NCBI GenBank assembly: GCA_937949785.1
Contig: CALEDH010000012.1
Location: forward strand, 1-37,193
Source of the DNA: an uncultured Sulfolobales archaeon
Lineage (GTDB): Archaea; Thermoproteota; Thermoprotei_A; Sulfolobales; NBVN01
DNA length: 37,193 bases
Direction of reading: 5' to 3'
Below are positions 23,382 to 32,056 of this stretch, piece after piece. Position numbers and translations under genes: made by a program. Within the stretch, counting starts at the first letter, position 1. Each line of letters starts with the position of its first letter. The notes beneath the pieces were generated by a model. The model searched no databases. It worked only from the letters and a program-made list of their open reading frames with translations, and was not told where the DNA came from.

Positions 23382-25343
23382 TTAAATTACCAGTGAGAGT
23401 GAGTCTAAAACCCTCGGGGAGTATACCTCTAAGTCCTCATGTAGTTCTTTCTTAGCCTTCATCTTAACTACCTCCCTCACAAACGTCTTAATGCTCTCCG
23501 GCTCTCCGTGGTTGACTATTAACCTCTTAGGCCTTAGCCCCGACATGGTTAGGTTCTTTAAGTACTTAAGTAGTTGTCTTTGGTCTGAATGGCCTGAGAA
23601 ACCGTCTATTGAGTATACTTCCAGACCTACCTTAACGACCTGAATCTTATCGTCTACGACCATGTGTACTTCCTTCACCCCATCCCTAACTTTCCTACCT
23701 AAGGTCCCCTCAACTTGGTAGTTAACGAATATTAGTGAGTTCTTAGGGTCTGAAGCCATGAGTCTGAAGTACTCTACTGCAGGGCCCCCTGTCAGCATAC
23801 CTGAAGTAGCCATGATTATGCTTGAATCCTCAGACTCTACTATCTCATGCCTAGCACCCCTATCGTATAGGATTTTAAATACGTCGTAGGTGAATGGGTT
23901 AACACCTGAGTATATCTTCTCCCTCAACTCCTTTGAGAGGAGTTCTGGGTACGCTGTGTGGATTGCTGTGACCTCATTTATCATCCCCTCAATGTATACG
24001 GGTATTTTAGGTATGAGTCCTTGCTCCATAGCATTTACCAGTATAACCATTACCTCCTGAGCCCTACCGACAGATAGGGTGGGTATTAATACCTTCCCCC
24101 TACGTTCGACGGTCTTCTTAATTATCTCTAAGAACTTTGCCTCAGCCTCCTCCCTAGGAGGCTGTTCTGAACTGCCGTAGGTAGCCTCCATGATTAGAGT
24201 ATCAATACGTGGGAATTCATCGCTGGCTTTATTCAGCAGCCTTGTCCTCCCATATTTGAAGTCACTTGTGTAGATTATGTTGTGAAGTCCGTTACCTATG
24301 TGTAGGTGGGCTATTGAGGAACCTAATATGTGGCCGGCGTCGTAGAGTGTTAGCCTTATATCCGGGGTTATATCTGTTACCTCATTATATCTTAGCGGGA
24401 CTGTGTGGAGTAATGCTTTATGTACGTGTTTCTGGTCGAATGGTAGCGGCCTCCCCTCACGCTTAGATATGTCTAGGAGGTCTAACTGGAGTAGTACCAT
24501 TAAATCCCTAGTAGCGTCGGTTGCGTAGACAGGACCTCTGTAGCCGTACTTAAATAGGAATGGGATTAAGCCGCAGTGGTCTAGGTGTGCATGCGTGACT
24601 ACCACAGCATCTATTTCCTCAGGCTTGATCCCTAAGACATCTATTCTAGGCATTGAGGTCTTAACGTCGGGGGCGTTGGGGTTGAAGCCGAAGTCTAGTA
24701 ATACCTTACTCTCAGAGGTCTCAATAAGTATTGATGACCTGCCGACCTCCATAAACCCTCCTAACGAAGTCATCCTAACGTATTGGTCTTTAAATAAAGT
24801 ATCTCTATGTATTCTCTCACCGATATCTCTTAAAACCTTAATCCTCTCATCGCTCTCACTTACTAAGTACTTCAACGCAGCGTCTACTATTCTAGACTTT
24901 AAGGGCGGCTTCCTAACTATTTTAGGCCTCCAACCAGTCTCAGTGAATATTTTCTTGTAGAGCGCCCTATTATCCTGGTAGAAGTACTTAGGCTCTAACG
25001 TAGTTATTATGACCTCACCTAACACTATGTCGAAGCTTATATCATCATCTGTTATTTTAGCCTCAGCAGGTACTGCTGAGAGGATGTACTTAACCACTTC
25101 TTTCTCAGACTTCCTGCTGTCCTCATCAACCCTAACAACTATCCTCTTCCTTATCGTCTTAGCTATATCCTTAACCACCTTCTCCTTCTCTATTATGAAG
25201 TTTACGTTCCTCACATAAACAGCTATTTCAGGCCCTTCAAACTCTATCTTAGTTACCTGAGCTTCCTTAGGTATCTGATTAAGTGTTTCGGATACTATTA
25301 ACTGCCGTATATTGCTTGAGGACGCCATGCCGGAGGTTCTCAC
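23382..25343 (-). CDS. fttA: FttA/aCPSF1 transcription termination ribonuclease (KH-MBL-beta-CASP)
   Basis: The 653-aa protein is the archaeal CPSF73-like factor that cuts nascent RNA and terminates transcription. Residues 1-145 form two KH-type RNA-binding domains. The metallo-beta-lactamase motif 2 HAHLDH is at residues 251-256, and a beta-CASP domain follows (LIMEATYGSS, TLSVGRAQEVM, ATSGMLTGGPAVEYF), ending with the GHSDQ and VNHGEPES motifs. GTG at 25343 overlaps the TGA of psmB; ATG 25328 is an alternative start. The coupling to the proteasome gene is a recurrent archaeal arrangement. Confidence 0.95.
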   Translation of the reverse strand: MRTSGMASSSNIRQLIVSETLNQIPKEAQVTKIEFEGPEIAVYVRNVNFIIEKEKVVKDIAKTIRKRIVVRVDEDSRKSEKEVVKYILSAVPAEAKITDDDISFDIVLGEVIITTLEPKYFYQDNRALYKKIFTETGWRPKIVRKPPLKSRIVDAALKYLVSESDERIKVLRDIGERIHRDTLFKDQYVRMTSLGGFMEVGRSSILIETSESKVLLDFGFNPNAPDVKTSMPRIDVLGIKPEEIDAVVVTHAHLDHCGLIPFLFKYGYRGPVYATDATRDLMVLLQLDLLDISKREGRPLPFDQKHVHKALLHTVPLRYNEVTDITPDIRLTLYDAGHILGSSIAHLHIGNGLHNIIYTSDFKYGRTRLLNKASDEFPRIDTLIMEATYGSSEQPPREEAEAKFLEIIKKTVERRGKVLIPTLSVGRAQEVMVILVNAMEQGLIPKIPVYIEGMINEVTAIHTAYPELLSKELREKIYSGVNPFTYDVFKILYDRGARHEIVESEDSSIIMATSGMLTGGPAVEYFRLMASDPKNSLIFVNYQVEGTLGRKVRDGVKEVHMVVDDKIQVVKVGLEVYSIDGFSGHSDQRQLLKYLKNLTMSGLRPKRLIVNHGEPESIKTFVREVVKMKAKKELHEDLEVYSPRVLDSLSLVI

Positions 25344-25936
25344 CTAATTCTGAAGCTATGCTCTACGTATGAGTTCTTAGTGATGGCTACGACGTCGACA
25401 GCCTCTCCTGTGAAGATATCCCTGGTAATAGAGGCTGATACAGCCTTAACAGCTAGGTTGATAGCTTCGTCTAAGCCCATATCCCTCCTATAATTACCTT
25501 CTAAAATCCCTATAGCTACTGGTGAACCCGAACCGGTTGCTGAGTATACCTCATCAACAACACCTCCGAAGAGTTCTATGGAGTACAGTCTTGGCTGTGT
25601 GTCGTAACCCCCTAATAGTAACTGAACTATGTATGGGTAGTACTTCGAGGAGTTTAGGATTAACGCTAGTAGTGAGGCTAACGACTTAAGAGTAGGTGGG
25701 TATCCGGACATGATTTTACGGCTTAAGATCTCAACCCTTAAGTAATCACCTATTATTTGAGCGTCAGCCACTAGGCCTGAGATCGTTAACGCGGCGCGGT
25801 CATCCATCCTAACGATCTTCTTAGCGGTCTTATGGGCTATGTAGTAACCACTACTAACTCTTTTATCGGCGGCTAACACCACACCGTCATCTACTACTAT
25901 ACCTACAGTTGTTGTCCCGTGAAAAGTGCCGAACAC
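25340..25936 (-). CDS. psmB: proteasome beta subunit
   Basis: The 198-aa protein is a catalytic beta subunit of the 20S proteasome. After a seven-residue propeptide (MFGTFHG) the mature protein would begin with T8 in TTTVGIVVDDGVVLAADKR, giving the N-terminal threonine nucleophile. The conserved SGLVADAQ, and SGSPVAIGILE segments are also present. Crenarchaeota usually have two beta paralogues of which one may be inactive; this one keeps the key residues. A TTTATTAAG element lies on the minus strand about 45 bases upstream. Confidence 0.95.
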   Translation of the reverse strand: MFGTFHGTTTVGIVVDDGVVLAADKRVSSGYYIAHKTAKKIVRMDDRAALTISGLVADAQIIGDYLRVEILSRKIMSGYPPTLKSLASLLALILNSSKYYPYIVQLLLGGYDTQPRLYSIELFGGVVDEVYSATGSGSPVAIGILEGNYRRDMGLDEAINLAVKAVSASITRDIFTGEAVDVVAITKNSYVEHSFRIR

Positions 25937-26014
25937 CTAAACACACCTCAAAACCTAATAGGTAGAAATGCATGATACTTAATAAACGTTACGTATATGT
26001 GGTTCAGTGTTTGT

Positions 26015-26195
26015 AGGTCTGTAACCTGTATTAAGTGTGAGTACCTGTAGACGTTATGATTGGTTGGTTCGAACCCCTCATAGCTGGCCCTGCTTTAGGG
26101 AGGTCTACACGTAACCCCACGGCTTTAGGTCCGGCCGGACCTAATCACTGCAGGCTGACCTAGCTAGTAACGCTTAGTGATACCTCTGTTGGTGG
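26015..26195 (+). ncRNA. candidate structured RNA or regulatory palindrome region
   Basis: The 320-bp gap between divergent psmB and the SufT-like gene holds nested inverted repeats. TGTAGAC (26047) pairs with GTCTACA (26101), enclosing TATGA/TCATA and CCCT/AGGG hairpins, which makes a three-way junction. Next is a perfect 20-nt palindrome made of TTAGGTCCGG and its complement CCGGACCTAA at 26124-26143. Finally ATCACT pairs with AGTGAT. A GTATATGTGG at about 25990 could be a TATA box placed for a start near 26016. It contains GGTTCGAACC but does not fold as a tRNA, and it is not 5S, SRP or RNase P RNA by any motif I can see. Confidence 0.4.
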
Positions 26196-26216
26196 GGGGT
26201 AGTGGTTTGATTTAGA

Positions 26217-26226
26217 GTTATAAACG
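26217..26226 (+). promoter_or_regulatory. TATA box for the SufT-like gene
   Basis: AGTTATAAAC is centred about 35 bases before the ATG at 26257, predicting a leader of roughly nine bases. The nearer ATTATATA at 26236 is too close to the start. Confidence 0.45.
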
Positions 26227-26256
26227 GTGTGTTCGATTATATAGGTAGGTGTTTAG

Positions 26257-26631
26257 ATGAGTAGGGAGGAGTTAATTGCGCGTGTAGTTGAGGTTCTTAA
26301 AAAGGTGTATGACCCTGAAATACCTATAAATATCTACGACTTAGGGTTGGTGTACGGTGTGGATGTTGGTGAGGGGGATGTGGTCTCAATAAATATGACT
26401 TTAACATCGCCTGCATGTCCGATAGCGTTCTTCGTCGTCCAACAGGTAGTTAATAGTGTTAAGGGCTTAAGCGGTGTTAGCGATGTTAAGGTTAACATAG
26501 TTTTCGACCCTCCGTGGAATCCCTCAATGATGTCTAAGGAGGGTAGGGAGAGGTTTAAGCAGTTATTCGGCTACGACATAGTTGAGGAGTACCTGAGGAC
26601 TGCTGGGGCGAAGAACTTTAATGCCGGTTGA
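26257..26631 (+). CDS. SufT/MIP18-family iron-sulfur assembly protein (DUF59)
   Basis: The 124-aa protein has the DUF59 pattern: VYDPEIPINIYDLGLVYGV near residue 17 and the cysteine-containing MTLTSPACPIAFFV near residue 47, then VNIVFDPPWNPSMMS. Such proteins help load iron-sulfur clusters on targets or form part of paa-type complexes. ATG at 26257 is preceded by a TATA element. The last 11 nt overlap the MoaB-like gene, so the two are cotranscribed, which hints at maturation of molybdenum/Fe-S enzymes. Confidence 0.9.
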   Translation: MSREELIARVVEVLKKVYDPEIPINIYDLGLVYGVDVGEGDVVSINMTLTSPACPIAFFVVQQVVNSVKGLSGVSDVKVNIVFDPPWNPSMMSKEGRERFKQLFGYDIVEEYLRTAGAKNFNAG

Positions 26632-27127
26632 TGAGCATAGGGGTTTATGGGGCGGTTTAAAGGTAAGGTTCTGCTTAGTGGTGACGAGTGATTCGATCTT
26701 TAAGGGTTTGAAGAGAGATGAGATAACACCCTTAGTTAAGGGGTTAGTGGTTAGTGCTGGTCACGAACTAGCGTTAAGTAGGGTAGTTCCGAACATACCT
26801 GAAGTTATAACCGGTGAGGTTAGGGGGTGTTTAAGGAACTGCGACGTAGTCATAGTTACTGGTGGTACGGGCCTCAGTAAGAAGGACTTAAGCCCTGATG
26901 TGTTATCTGGGATATGCGGTAAACCCATCCCTGGTTATGGGGAGTTATTCAGATATTTAACTTACTTGGAGTTTGGGTCTGCTGCAATGCTATCACGTAA
27001 CTACGCATGTGTGGCTGAGGACTCAGTAATATTCCTAACCCCAGGATCTCCTCAAGCTGTTAGGTTAGCTCTTGAGAAGTTAATCCTACCTGAGGTAAGA
27101 CACTTAGTAGGTGAGTTAAGGAGGTAG
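26621..27127 (+). CDS. moaB: MoaB/Mog-type molybdopterin biosynthesis protein
   Basis: The 168-aa protein matches MoaB/MogA, which adenylylates molybdopterin before metal insertion. The hallmark VIVTGGTGLSKKDLSPDVL lies near residues 78-96, and VTSDSIFKGLKRDEI at about 23 is the N-terminal counterpart of the family. The late LTPGSPQAVRLALE segment also fits. ATG at 26621 lies in the preceding gene; the first dozen residues are not conserved, so a start further in is possible. Confidence 0.9.
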   Translation: MPVDEHRGLWGGLKVRFCLVVTSDSIFKGLKRDEITPLVKGLVVSAGHELALSRVVPNIPEVITGEVRGCLRNCDVVIVTGGTGLSKKDLSPDVLSGICGKPIPGYGELFRYLTYLEFGSAAMLSRNYACVAEDSVIFLTPGSPQAVRLALEKLILPEVRHLVGELRR

Positions 27128-27214
27128 GCCTAGATTAAGTATATCTAAGCTTAACGTTAGGATTTAATAGCATGGATTTAAATTTAGAGGTCTTAACATC
27201 TTAGGAGGTCTTCT

Positions 27215-28825
27215 ATGAGCTACGACGTAATATTAAGGAATGGTAGGGTTGTAACAGGTTTATCACCTACCTGGATTAGTGCTGATGTAGGTGTTAAGGA
27301 CGGTGTTATAGTTGATGTGGGCTATTTAGGTGGGAAGGATGCTGATACTGTAGTAGATGTTAGGGGTAAGTTCGTCCTCCCAGGCTTTATAGACATACAT
27401 AACCACTCGGACATCTCAATCATAGCCTACCCAGACGCTTTAAACTCGTTGATGCAGGGGGTCACCACCGTAGTCGTAGGTAACTGCGGTTTCTCAGCAG
27501 CTCCGGTAATGCCTAAGGCTTTAAACGATGTGAAGGCTTTCTGGGGTCAGCTCTCCTTCGGCGTTGATGTTGATATTACCTGGAGTTCTTTTAGTGAGTA
27601 TCTAGGTGTTTTAAGTAGGGTTAGGCCTTCGGTTAACGTAGTACCGCTAGTTGGTCATGGAACGATACGTATTAACGTCTTAGGTTTTAACGACTTAACA
27701 CCTAGTAAGGAAGAGTTAAGTATTATGAAGGAGTTGGTTAGTGATGCTATGGTGTCAGGTGCTTACGGCATATCAGCAGGTCTTATCTACCCGCCGGGTT
27801 CCTACGCATTAACTGATGAGTTAGTTGAGTTAGTTAGGGTTGTTAGTAGGTTTGGAGGTATATACTCAACCCACATTAGGGGTGAGTCTGATAGACTAGT
27901 AGAAGCTTTTACTGAGGCGTTAGAGGTTGGTAGACATGCAGGAGTTCCTGTTGAGGTCAGCCACCTCAAAGCAGCTGGTAGACGTAATTGGGGTAAGGTT
28001 AGGGAGGTTGTGGAGGTGTTGAAGTCTTATAGGGAGGTAGGGGTTGAGGTTAACTATGATGTATATCCATACACAGCTGGTTCTACCTCCTTAATATCCT
28101 TAATCCCACGTAAGTTCTATAGGGAGGGTTTTAAGGCCTTATTAAGTAGGTTGGGGGACAGCGGTTTTAGGGAGGAGGTAATTAACTACGTTAGGGGTGG
28201 TTCTGATTGGGAGAACTTGCTAAGCATTCTAGGGTGGGATGATATAGTTATTTCATACTCAAATAGCTGTAAGCAATGTGAGGGTAAGACGCTGTCTAAG
28301 GTAAGTGGGGAATTAGGTGTTAATCCGTATGAAGCTCTCTTCGACTTAATAGTGAGGGATGAGGGTAAGACGTTAATGTTAATGCACTTCATAAGTGAGG
28401 ACGACTTAATCTACGTGCTTAAACAGCCATACGCGCTCATAGGCTCAGACTCCTTCATAATTCCTAAGGTCGGTAAACCACACCCAAGATTCTACGGGAC
28501 CTTCCCAAGAATTATAAAACGCTATGTTAAGGAGTTAGGCATCCTAACACTTGAAGAAGCAGTAGCTAAGATGACCTCAAACCCAGCTCAGAAGTTAAGA
28601 CTTCACAATAGAGGGGCAGTAGCACCTGGGTTTAAGGCAGACCTAGTAGTCATAGACATTAAGAAAGTTGATGATAGGTCAACATTTGACGACCCACATA
28701 ACTACCCAACAGGTGTAGAATATGTAATGGTGAACGGCTCTATAAGCGTATACGAAGGTAATTACGTAGGAAACCGAAACGGTGAAGTGGTAAGGAAGAT
28801 AACTACCTACGCCGGCAGTAAGTAA
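27215..28825 (+). CDS. D-aminoacylase / N-acyl-D-amino-acid deacylase family amidohydrolase
   Basis: The 536-aa metal-dependent amidohydrolase has the metal motif DIHNHSD (residues 60-66), followed by the family-typical GVTTVVVGNCGFSAAPV. Later come YGISAGLIYPPG, STHIRGESDRLVEA, EVSHLKAAGRRNWG and a C-terminal AVAPGFKADLVVIDI. These fit the N-acyl-D-amino-acid deacylase group, whose archaeal members may act on other cyclic or acyl amides. A GGAGGT ribosome binding site (27202-27207) precedes the ATG, and a TTTAAATTT element lies about 35 bases upstream. The gene stands alone. Confidence 0.9.
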   Translation: MSYDVILRNGRVVTGLSPTWISADVGVKDGVIVDVGYLGGKDADTVVDVRGKFVLPGFIDIHNHSDISIIAYPDALNSLMQGVTTVVVGNCGFSAAPVMPKALNDVKAFWGQLSFGVDVDITWSSFSEYLGVLSRVRPSVNVVPLVGHGTIRINVLGFNDLTPSKEELSIMKELVSDAMVSGAYGISAGLIYPPGSYALTDELVELVRVVSRFGGIYSTHIRGESDRLVEAFTEALEVGRHAGVPVEVSHLKAAGRRNWGKVREVVEVLKSYREVGVEVNYDVYPYTAGSTSLISLIPRKFYREGFKALLSRLGDSGFREEVINYVRGGSDWENLLSILGWDDIVISYSNSCKQCEGKTLSKVSGELGVNPYEALFDLIVRDEGKTLMLMHFISEDDLIYVLKQPYALIGSDSFIIPKVGKPHPRFYGTFPRIIKRYVKELGILTLEEAVAKMTSNPAQKLRLHNRGAVAPGFKADLVVIDIKKVDDRSTFDDPHNYPTGVEYVMVNGSISVYEGNYVGNRNGEVVRKITTYAGSK

Positions 28826-28950
28826 AGCTCAATCTAATCTAACATACCAATATTGTTAACGTAAGCATTCTTAGAGTAGAAGGACTGCGGGGAAAGACAA
28901 TCAATCTTTTTAACCTTCTAAGCCCACTATATCCTAGGTGATTCAATACG
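28826..28950 (+). promoter_or_regulatory. intergenic promoter region of the pilin gene
   Basis: The spacer has CTTTTTAACC (28905-28914), centred about 40 bases before the TTG start, and an ACTATATCC (28926-28934) nearer to it. Either could be the TATA element. No RNA gene is recognised. Confidence 0.4.
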
Positions 28951-29352
28951 TTGAGAAAAGGTATATCACCGGTAGTAGCGACAGTAATACTAGTAGCAGT
29001 AGCGTTAGTCCTATCAGTAGCACTAGCAAGCTGGGTTATGGGTATATGGGGAACTCTAGGGGCTTCAGGGGCAATTCAAATAGTTAGCGCATCATTAAGT
29101 AATGCATCATCAAAAAATTTAACTATACTTGTAATTAATAGAGGTAGTGGAACATCTCTAATATTTGATGTAAAATTAGTTAACGGAACTCATATCTTAA
29201 CGGCTACTACCTATAGTCCAACTAATGTAAGTGCTGGTGCAAATGAAACTATAAAGTGCACTGTGCTTGGTGCTAAACCAGGCAGTCTATATACTATAGA
29301 GCTTTACACGTCTGAGGGAGTGGTTACGTATCAGGTTAGAGCTAAAGGTTAG
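28951..29352 (+). CDS. type IV pilin-like secreted protein (class III signal peptide)
   Basis: The 133-aa protein begins MRKGISPVVATVILVAVALV, the archaeal class III signal: a short basic leader, likely cleavage after RKG, then a hydrophobic helix of about 22 residues that forms the pilus core. The rest is a Ser/Thr/Asn-rich beta domain with several N-x-S/T sequons, typical of surface glycoproteins (archaeal pilin/DUF1628 type). TTG at 28951 is needed to include the leader. No secretion ATPase or membrane platform gene is nearby, so it must rely on genes elsewhere. Confidence 0.85.
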   Translation: MRKGISPVVATVILVAVALVLSVALASWVMGIWGTLGASGAIQIVSASLSNASSKNLTILVINRGSGTSLIFDVKLVNGTHILTATTYSPTNVSAGANETIKCTVLGAKPGSLYTIELYTSEGVVTYQVRAKG

Positions 29353-29386
29353 GGCTGAAGTGCTGTAGTGACTAGGTTTAATTAGT

Positions 29387-29398
29387 AATTTTTTATTA
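29387..29398 (+). terminator. oligo-T terminator after the pilin gene
   Basis: TAATTTTTTATT follows the pilin stop by about 35 bases, the form of intrinsic archaeal termination. It lies between the pilin gene and the convergent tRNA gene. Confidence 0.5.
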
Positions 29399-29439
29399 CT
29401 TCGTCTAATTATCGATTATTAGTTGTTACTTGTCTTACT

Positions 29440-29516
<77 letters not shown>

Positions 29517-29552
29517 ACATTATTTTCTAATTGTTTATCCGGTTTTAAGTTT

Positions 29553-30038
29553 TTAGATTGTCTTTATGTATATTTTTAGTGTTAGGTTCCATAGTTTGTC
29601 GCCTACGTGGTGTATGTTTTTAACTGCCTTCCCCTTCCTTACTTCCTTAATTGTTTTTGTGTTCATTAGTGTTTTACCTATTGCTATTGGTGTCTCTTTC
29701 CTCGGTTCCCAGATGCTTATTAATTCGTTTTCCTGTATTTCATCTATTTCCACTATGCCTGGGGCCATGATGTCAGCCCCGTTTATTACGTGTTTTACAG
29801 CTCCTTCATCTACTACGGCTTTAGGTATTAGGTCTCTACATCTTAGCTTTATTAGTAGGAGTGTTGGTATGTAGGTGTTTTCATGTTGTTTGAATGCAGG
29901 TATTTTACTTAGTACTATTACTTTCAGCCCTCCTTCCTCTACTACTATTACCTCATCGCTTCCCTGGATGAGTTCTAAGGCTTTTTGGTAGGTATTCATC
30001 AGCTCTTGCTTTATCTGGCTTCCCTCCTTCTTCCTCAA
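29553..30038 (-). CDS. MCT-1/Tma20-like PUA-domain protein
   Basis: The 161-aa protein has an N-terminal pre-PUA domain of about 75 residues and a C-terminal PUA domain with VDEGAVKHVINGADIMAPGI, the signature of the archaeal relatives of MCT-1/Tma20. In eukaryotes those proteins act in translation re-initiation and 40S recycling; the archaeal role is not settled. Its codon use is more AT-rich and Lys/Ile-rich than most neighbours. ATG at 30038 lies 89 bases from the divergent lsm gene. Confidence 0.85.
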   Translation of the reverse strand: MRKKEGSQIKQELMNTYQKALELIQGSDEVIVVEEGGLKVIVLSKIPAFKQHENTYIPTLLLIKLRCRDLIPKAVVDEGAVKHVINGADIMAPGIVEIDEIQENELISIWEPRKETPIAIGKTLMNTKTIKEVRKGKAVKNIHHVGDKLWNLTLKIYIKTI

Positions 30039-30127
30039 CCTACTTATGTTCAGGTAACCACCTATAACTTAGTTGAAGTTAGCTTTTTAACTACCTTTTA
30101 ATAAGTTAGATGTAGGTTGATGTGTAG

Positions 30128-30352
30128 ATGAGTGAGACTGCTCAGAAGTTACTTCAGGAGTCTGTGGGTAGTACGGTGTTGGTTAAGTTGAGGGGTGGTA
30201 AGGAGTTGAGGGGTACGCTTAAGAGTTTTGACCAGCACTTAAACATAGTTATTAAGGATGCTGAGGAGGTCTCAGCTGAGGGTAGTAGGAAGTTAGGTAC
30301 TGTGGTGATTAGGGGGGAGAACGTGCTTCTGATATCCCCGGCTTCTGGGTGA
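30128..30352 (+). CDS. Sm-like archaeal protein (Lsm)
   Basis: The 74-aa protein is a minimal Sm fold. Sm1 reads [35 protein letters not shown] and Sm2 ends [12 protein letters not shown], with the D-x-H-x-N and I-R-G-x-N RNA-binding residues present. Archaeal Lsm proteins form heptameric rings on U-rich RNA ends. ATG at 30128 starts the frame. The ribosomal protein L37e gene follows after five bases, the standard archaeal pairing. Confidence 0.95.
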   Translation: MSETAQKLLQESVGSTVLVKLRGGKELRGTLKSFDQHLNIVIKDAEEVSAEGSRKLGTVVIRGENVLLISPASG

Positions 30353-30357
30353 TTTAG

Positions 30358-30543
30358 GTGAAGGGCACTTCGTCGATGGGTAGGATGGGTAGGGGGAAGA
30401 CGCATATAAGGTGTAGGAGGTGTGGTAGGCACTCATATAACGTCTCTAAGGGTTTCTGCGCTGCATGCGGTTTTGGTAGGAGTTCTAGGTTTAGGAGGTA
30501 TTCGTGGAGTAATAAGAAGGTTAACGGCGTTAGGGTTAAGTAG
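30358..30543 (+). CDS. rpl37e: 50S ribosomal protein L37e
   Basis: The 61-aa zinc-ribbon protein matches L37e: [27 protein letters not shown] supplies the two CxxC pairs, followed by the basic [12 protein letters not shown] at 30358 gives the usual MKGTSS start; a later ATG (30376) would cut conserved residues. It is cotranscribed with lsm. Confidence 0.96.
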   Translation: MKGTSSMGRMGRGKTHIRCRRCGRHSYNVSKGFCAACGFGRSSRFRRYSWSNKKVNGVRVK

Positions 30544-30569
30544 TATTGCTTAGTTGAGGGTTTAATTAG

Positions 30570-30827
30570 ATGCCGTTGAGGAAGGTTGTCTTAGACGTTT
30601 TAAAACCTCTTAAAGGGCCTTCAGTCATTGAGATAGCTCAAACGCTGTCCCGTCTGGAGGGTGTTTCCCAGGTCGTAGTTACGGTTAATGAGATAGATGT
30701 TGAGACTGCAACGCTTACGGTAGTTGTTGAGGGTAGTTCGATTGACTATGATTTAATTAGGGAGAGTATTGAAGGCTTAGGCGGTATGATCCACAGCATA
30801 GATGAGGTCATAGCCTCATCGTCTTAG
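30570..30827 (+). CDS. DUF211 family protein
   Basis: The 85-aa protein belongs to the archaeal DUF211 family (COG1888), recognised by LRKVVLDVLKPLKGPSVIEIAQ and VNEIDVETATLTVVVEG, then IEGLGGMIHSIDEVIA. It has a ferredoxin-like alternation of strands and helices. The biochemical role is unknown to me. ATG at 30570 follows rpl37e by 26 bases, so it may belong to the same transcript and be followed by the antiporter. Confidence 0.87.
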   Translation: MPLRKVVLDVLKPLKGPSVIEIAQTLSRLEGVSQVVVTVNEIDVETATLTVVVEGSSIDYDLIRESIEGLGGMIHSIDEVIASSS

Positions 30828-30852
30828 ACCTTACTTAATCATTTATGCTGAG

Positions 30853-31998
30853 ATGTTACTGCCTAACTTACTTATAGCTCTGCTTTTCTCCAGGGTTTTA
30901 GCGTTCCTAGCTGAGGGTGTTGGCGTAGCCTCTTTAAGCGCTTACGTCTTAAGTGGTTACATATTAAGTCAACCCTTCTTAGGGCTGGATATGGATTTCG
31001 ACCAATCGCTTCTTGACTTATCGCTTATCACTCTATTCTTCTACGTTGGGTTGAATGTTGATTTGAGGCTTAGTAAGTACGTTTTTAGAGAGTCTTTATC
31101 AGTGAGTTTTCTAGGTGTCTTAACTACTATTGCCTTAGTTGTTCTTACTTTGACTTCCTTAGGTGTTGGTTTAACGGCTTCACTGCTTGTTGGTCTAGCG
31201 CTTTCGAATACGGCTACTGAGGTGGTCTTCCTAGTAGTTAAGCCTGCAGGGCTTGTAGACGAGAATGTTAGGAAGGTCTTAACGGCTTCGAGTTTTATTG
31301 ATGACATATTAATGATCGGGTTTATATCTGCTTTAGGTGTGGTTAGCTCAGGCGGTTTTAAGTTGGTATTCCATGTTGTTAGGCAGGTATTACTTGCGTT
31401 GGCCGTAGTTGTTTTAGGCTTACTGCTTACTAGGATTCTATCTAGGAGGTTGTTTACTCATAGGTTGATGGTTAACTTAGCTGTCTTAACCCTATTATCA
31501 GTTGTTTTAATTGGTTGTTTAGTCGGTGTTGACTTAGCTTTTAGCGCGTATTTTGCTGGGGTATCTCTAGGTATGCTGAGGCTTGTCAGAAATCCTATGC
31601 TGGTTAACATTGTTAGGCTTAACGACCTAACCCAATACTTTAGTGAGGTTTTAGATATCTTCTTAATACCTATTTTCTCCCTACATGTAGGCGCTAGCCT
31701 TAACCTAACAGGCATATCCGTACCGGAGTTTTTAGCTGTGTTCATATCTGCGTGGGTCGGTAAGTTTGCTGGTTGTTCGTTACTACGTATGCTTAGGGGG
31801 GATTTAAGGGTTGGTCTTACGTATGGTGTGGTTATGAATGCCCGGGGTGGTTTGGAGTCGGTATTCGCTGTCCTAGCGTTGAAGTATGGATTGCTGAGCC
31901 CTACTCTCTACGGCGCTGTGGTTGTAACCGCTATAACCTCATCTATCCTAACCCCAGTACTCGTAGCTGTTATGCGGGGGTATTTAAGGGGTTATTAG
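30853..31998 (+). CDS. CPA2-family Na+(K+)/H+ antiporter
   Basis: The 381-aa membrane protein has about 12 hydrophobic segments. The double aspartate of electrogenic CPA antiporters is present in SSFIDDILMIG (near residue 150), and SNTATEVVFLV gives the unwound-helix region before it. The C-terminal MNARGGLESVFAVLAL contains the conserved R/E helix. It would exchange protons for sodium or potassium across the membrane. No cytosolic TrkA domain is attached. ATG at 30853 lies 25 bases after the DUF211 gene. Confidence 0.9.
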   Translation: MLLPNLLIALLFSRVLAFLAEGVGVASLSAYVLSGYILSQPFLGLDMDFDQSLLDLSLITLFFYVGLNVDLRLSKYVFRESLSVSFLGVLTTIALVVLTLTSLGVGLTASLLVGLALSNTATEVVFLVVKPAGLVDENVRKVLTASSFIDDILMIGFISALGVVSSGGFKLVFHVVRQVLLALAVVVLGLLLTRILSRRLFTHRLMVNLAVLTLLSVVLIGCLVGVDLAFSAYFAGVSLGMLRLVRNPMLVNIVRLNDLTQYFSEVLDIFLIPIFSLHVGASLNLTGISVPEFLAVFISAWVGKFAGCSLLRMLRGDLRVGLTYGVVMNARGGLESVFAVLALKYGLLSPTLYGAVVVTAITSSILTPVLVAVMRGYLRGY

Positions 31999-32056
31999 CA
32001 TGTGAAAGGCTTAAAAGGTTTTAACGTATTTAAGCTTAGTTGTTTGAGGTGGTGGT

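Noticed and set aside
24595-25218. Plus-strand frames opposite fttA
   Set aside because: They mirror the coding strand of a well-conserved gene and show no domain of their own.
26065-26085. tRNA T-arm-like GGTTCGAACC in the psmB-sufT gap
   Set aside because: The arm pairs only as a short palindrome; no acceptor, D or anticodon stem can be drawn around it on either strand.
29566-29874. 102-codon plus-strand frame opposite the PUA-domain gene
   Set aside because: It is antisense to a clear protein family member, and its predicted hydrophobic composition is that of a shadow frame.
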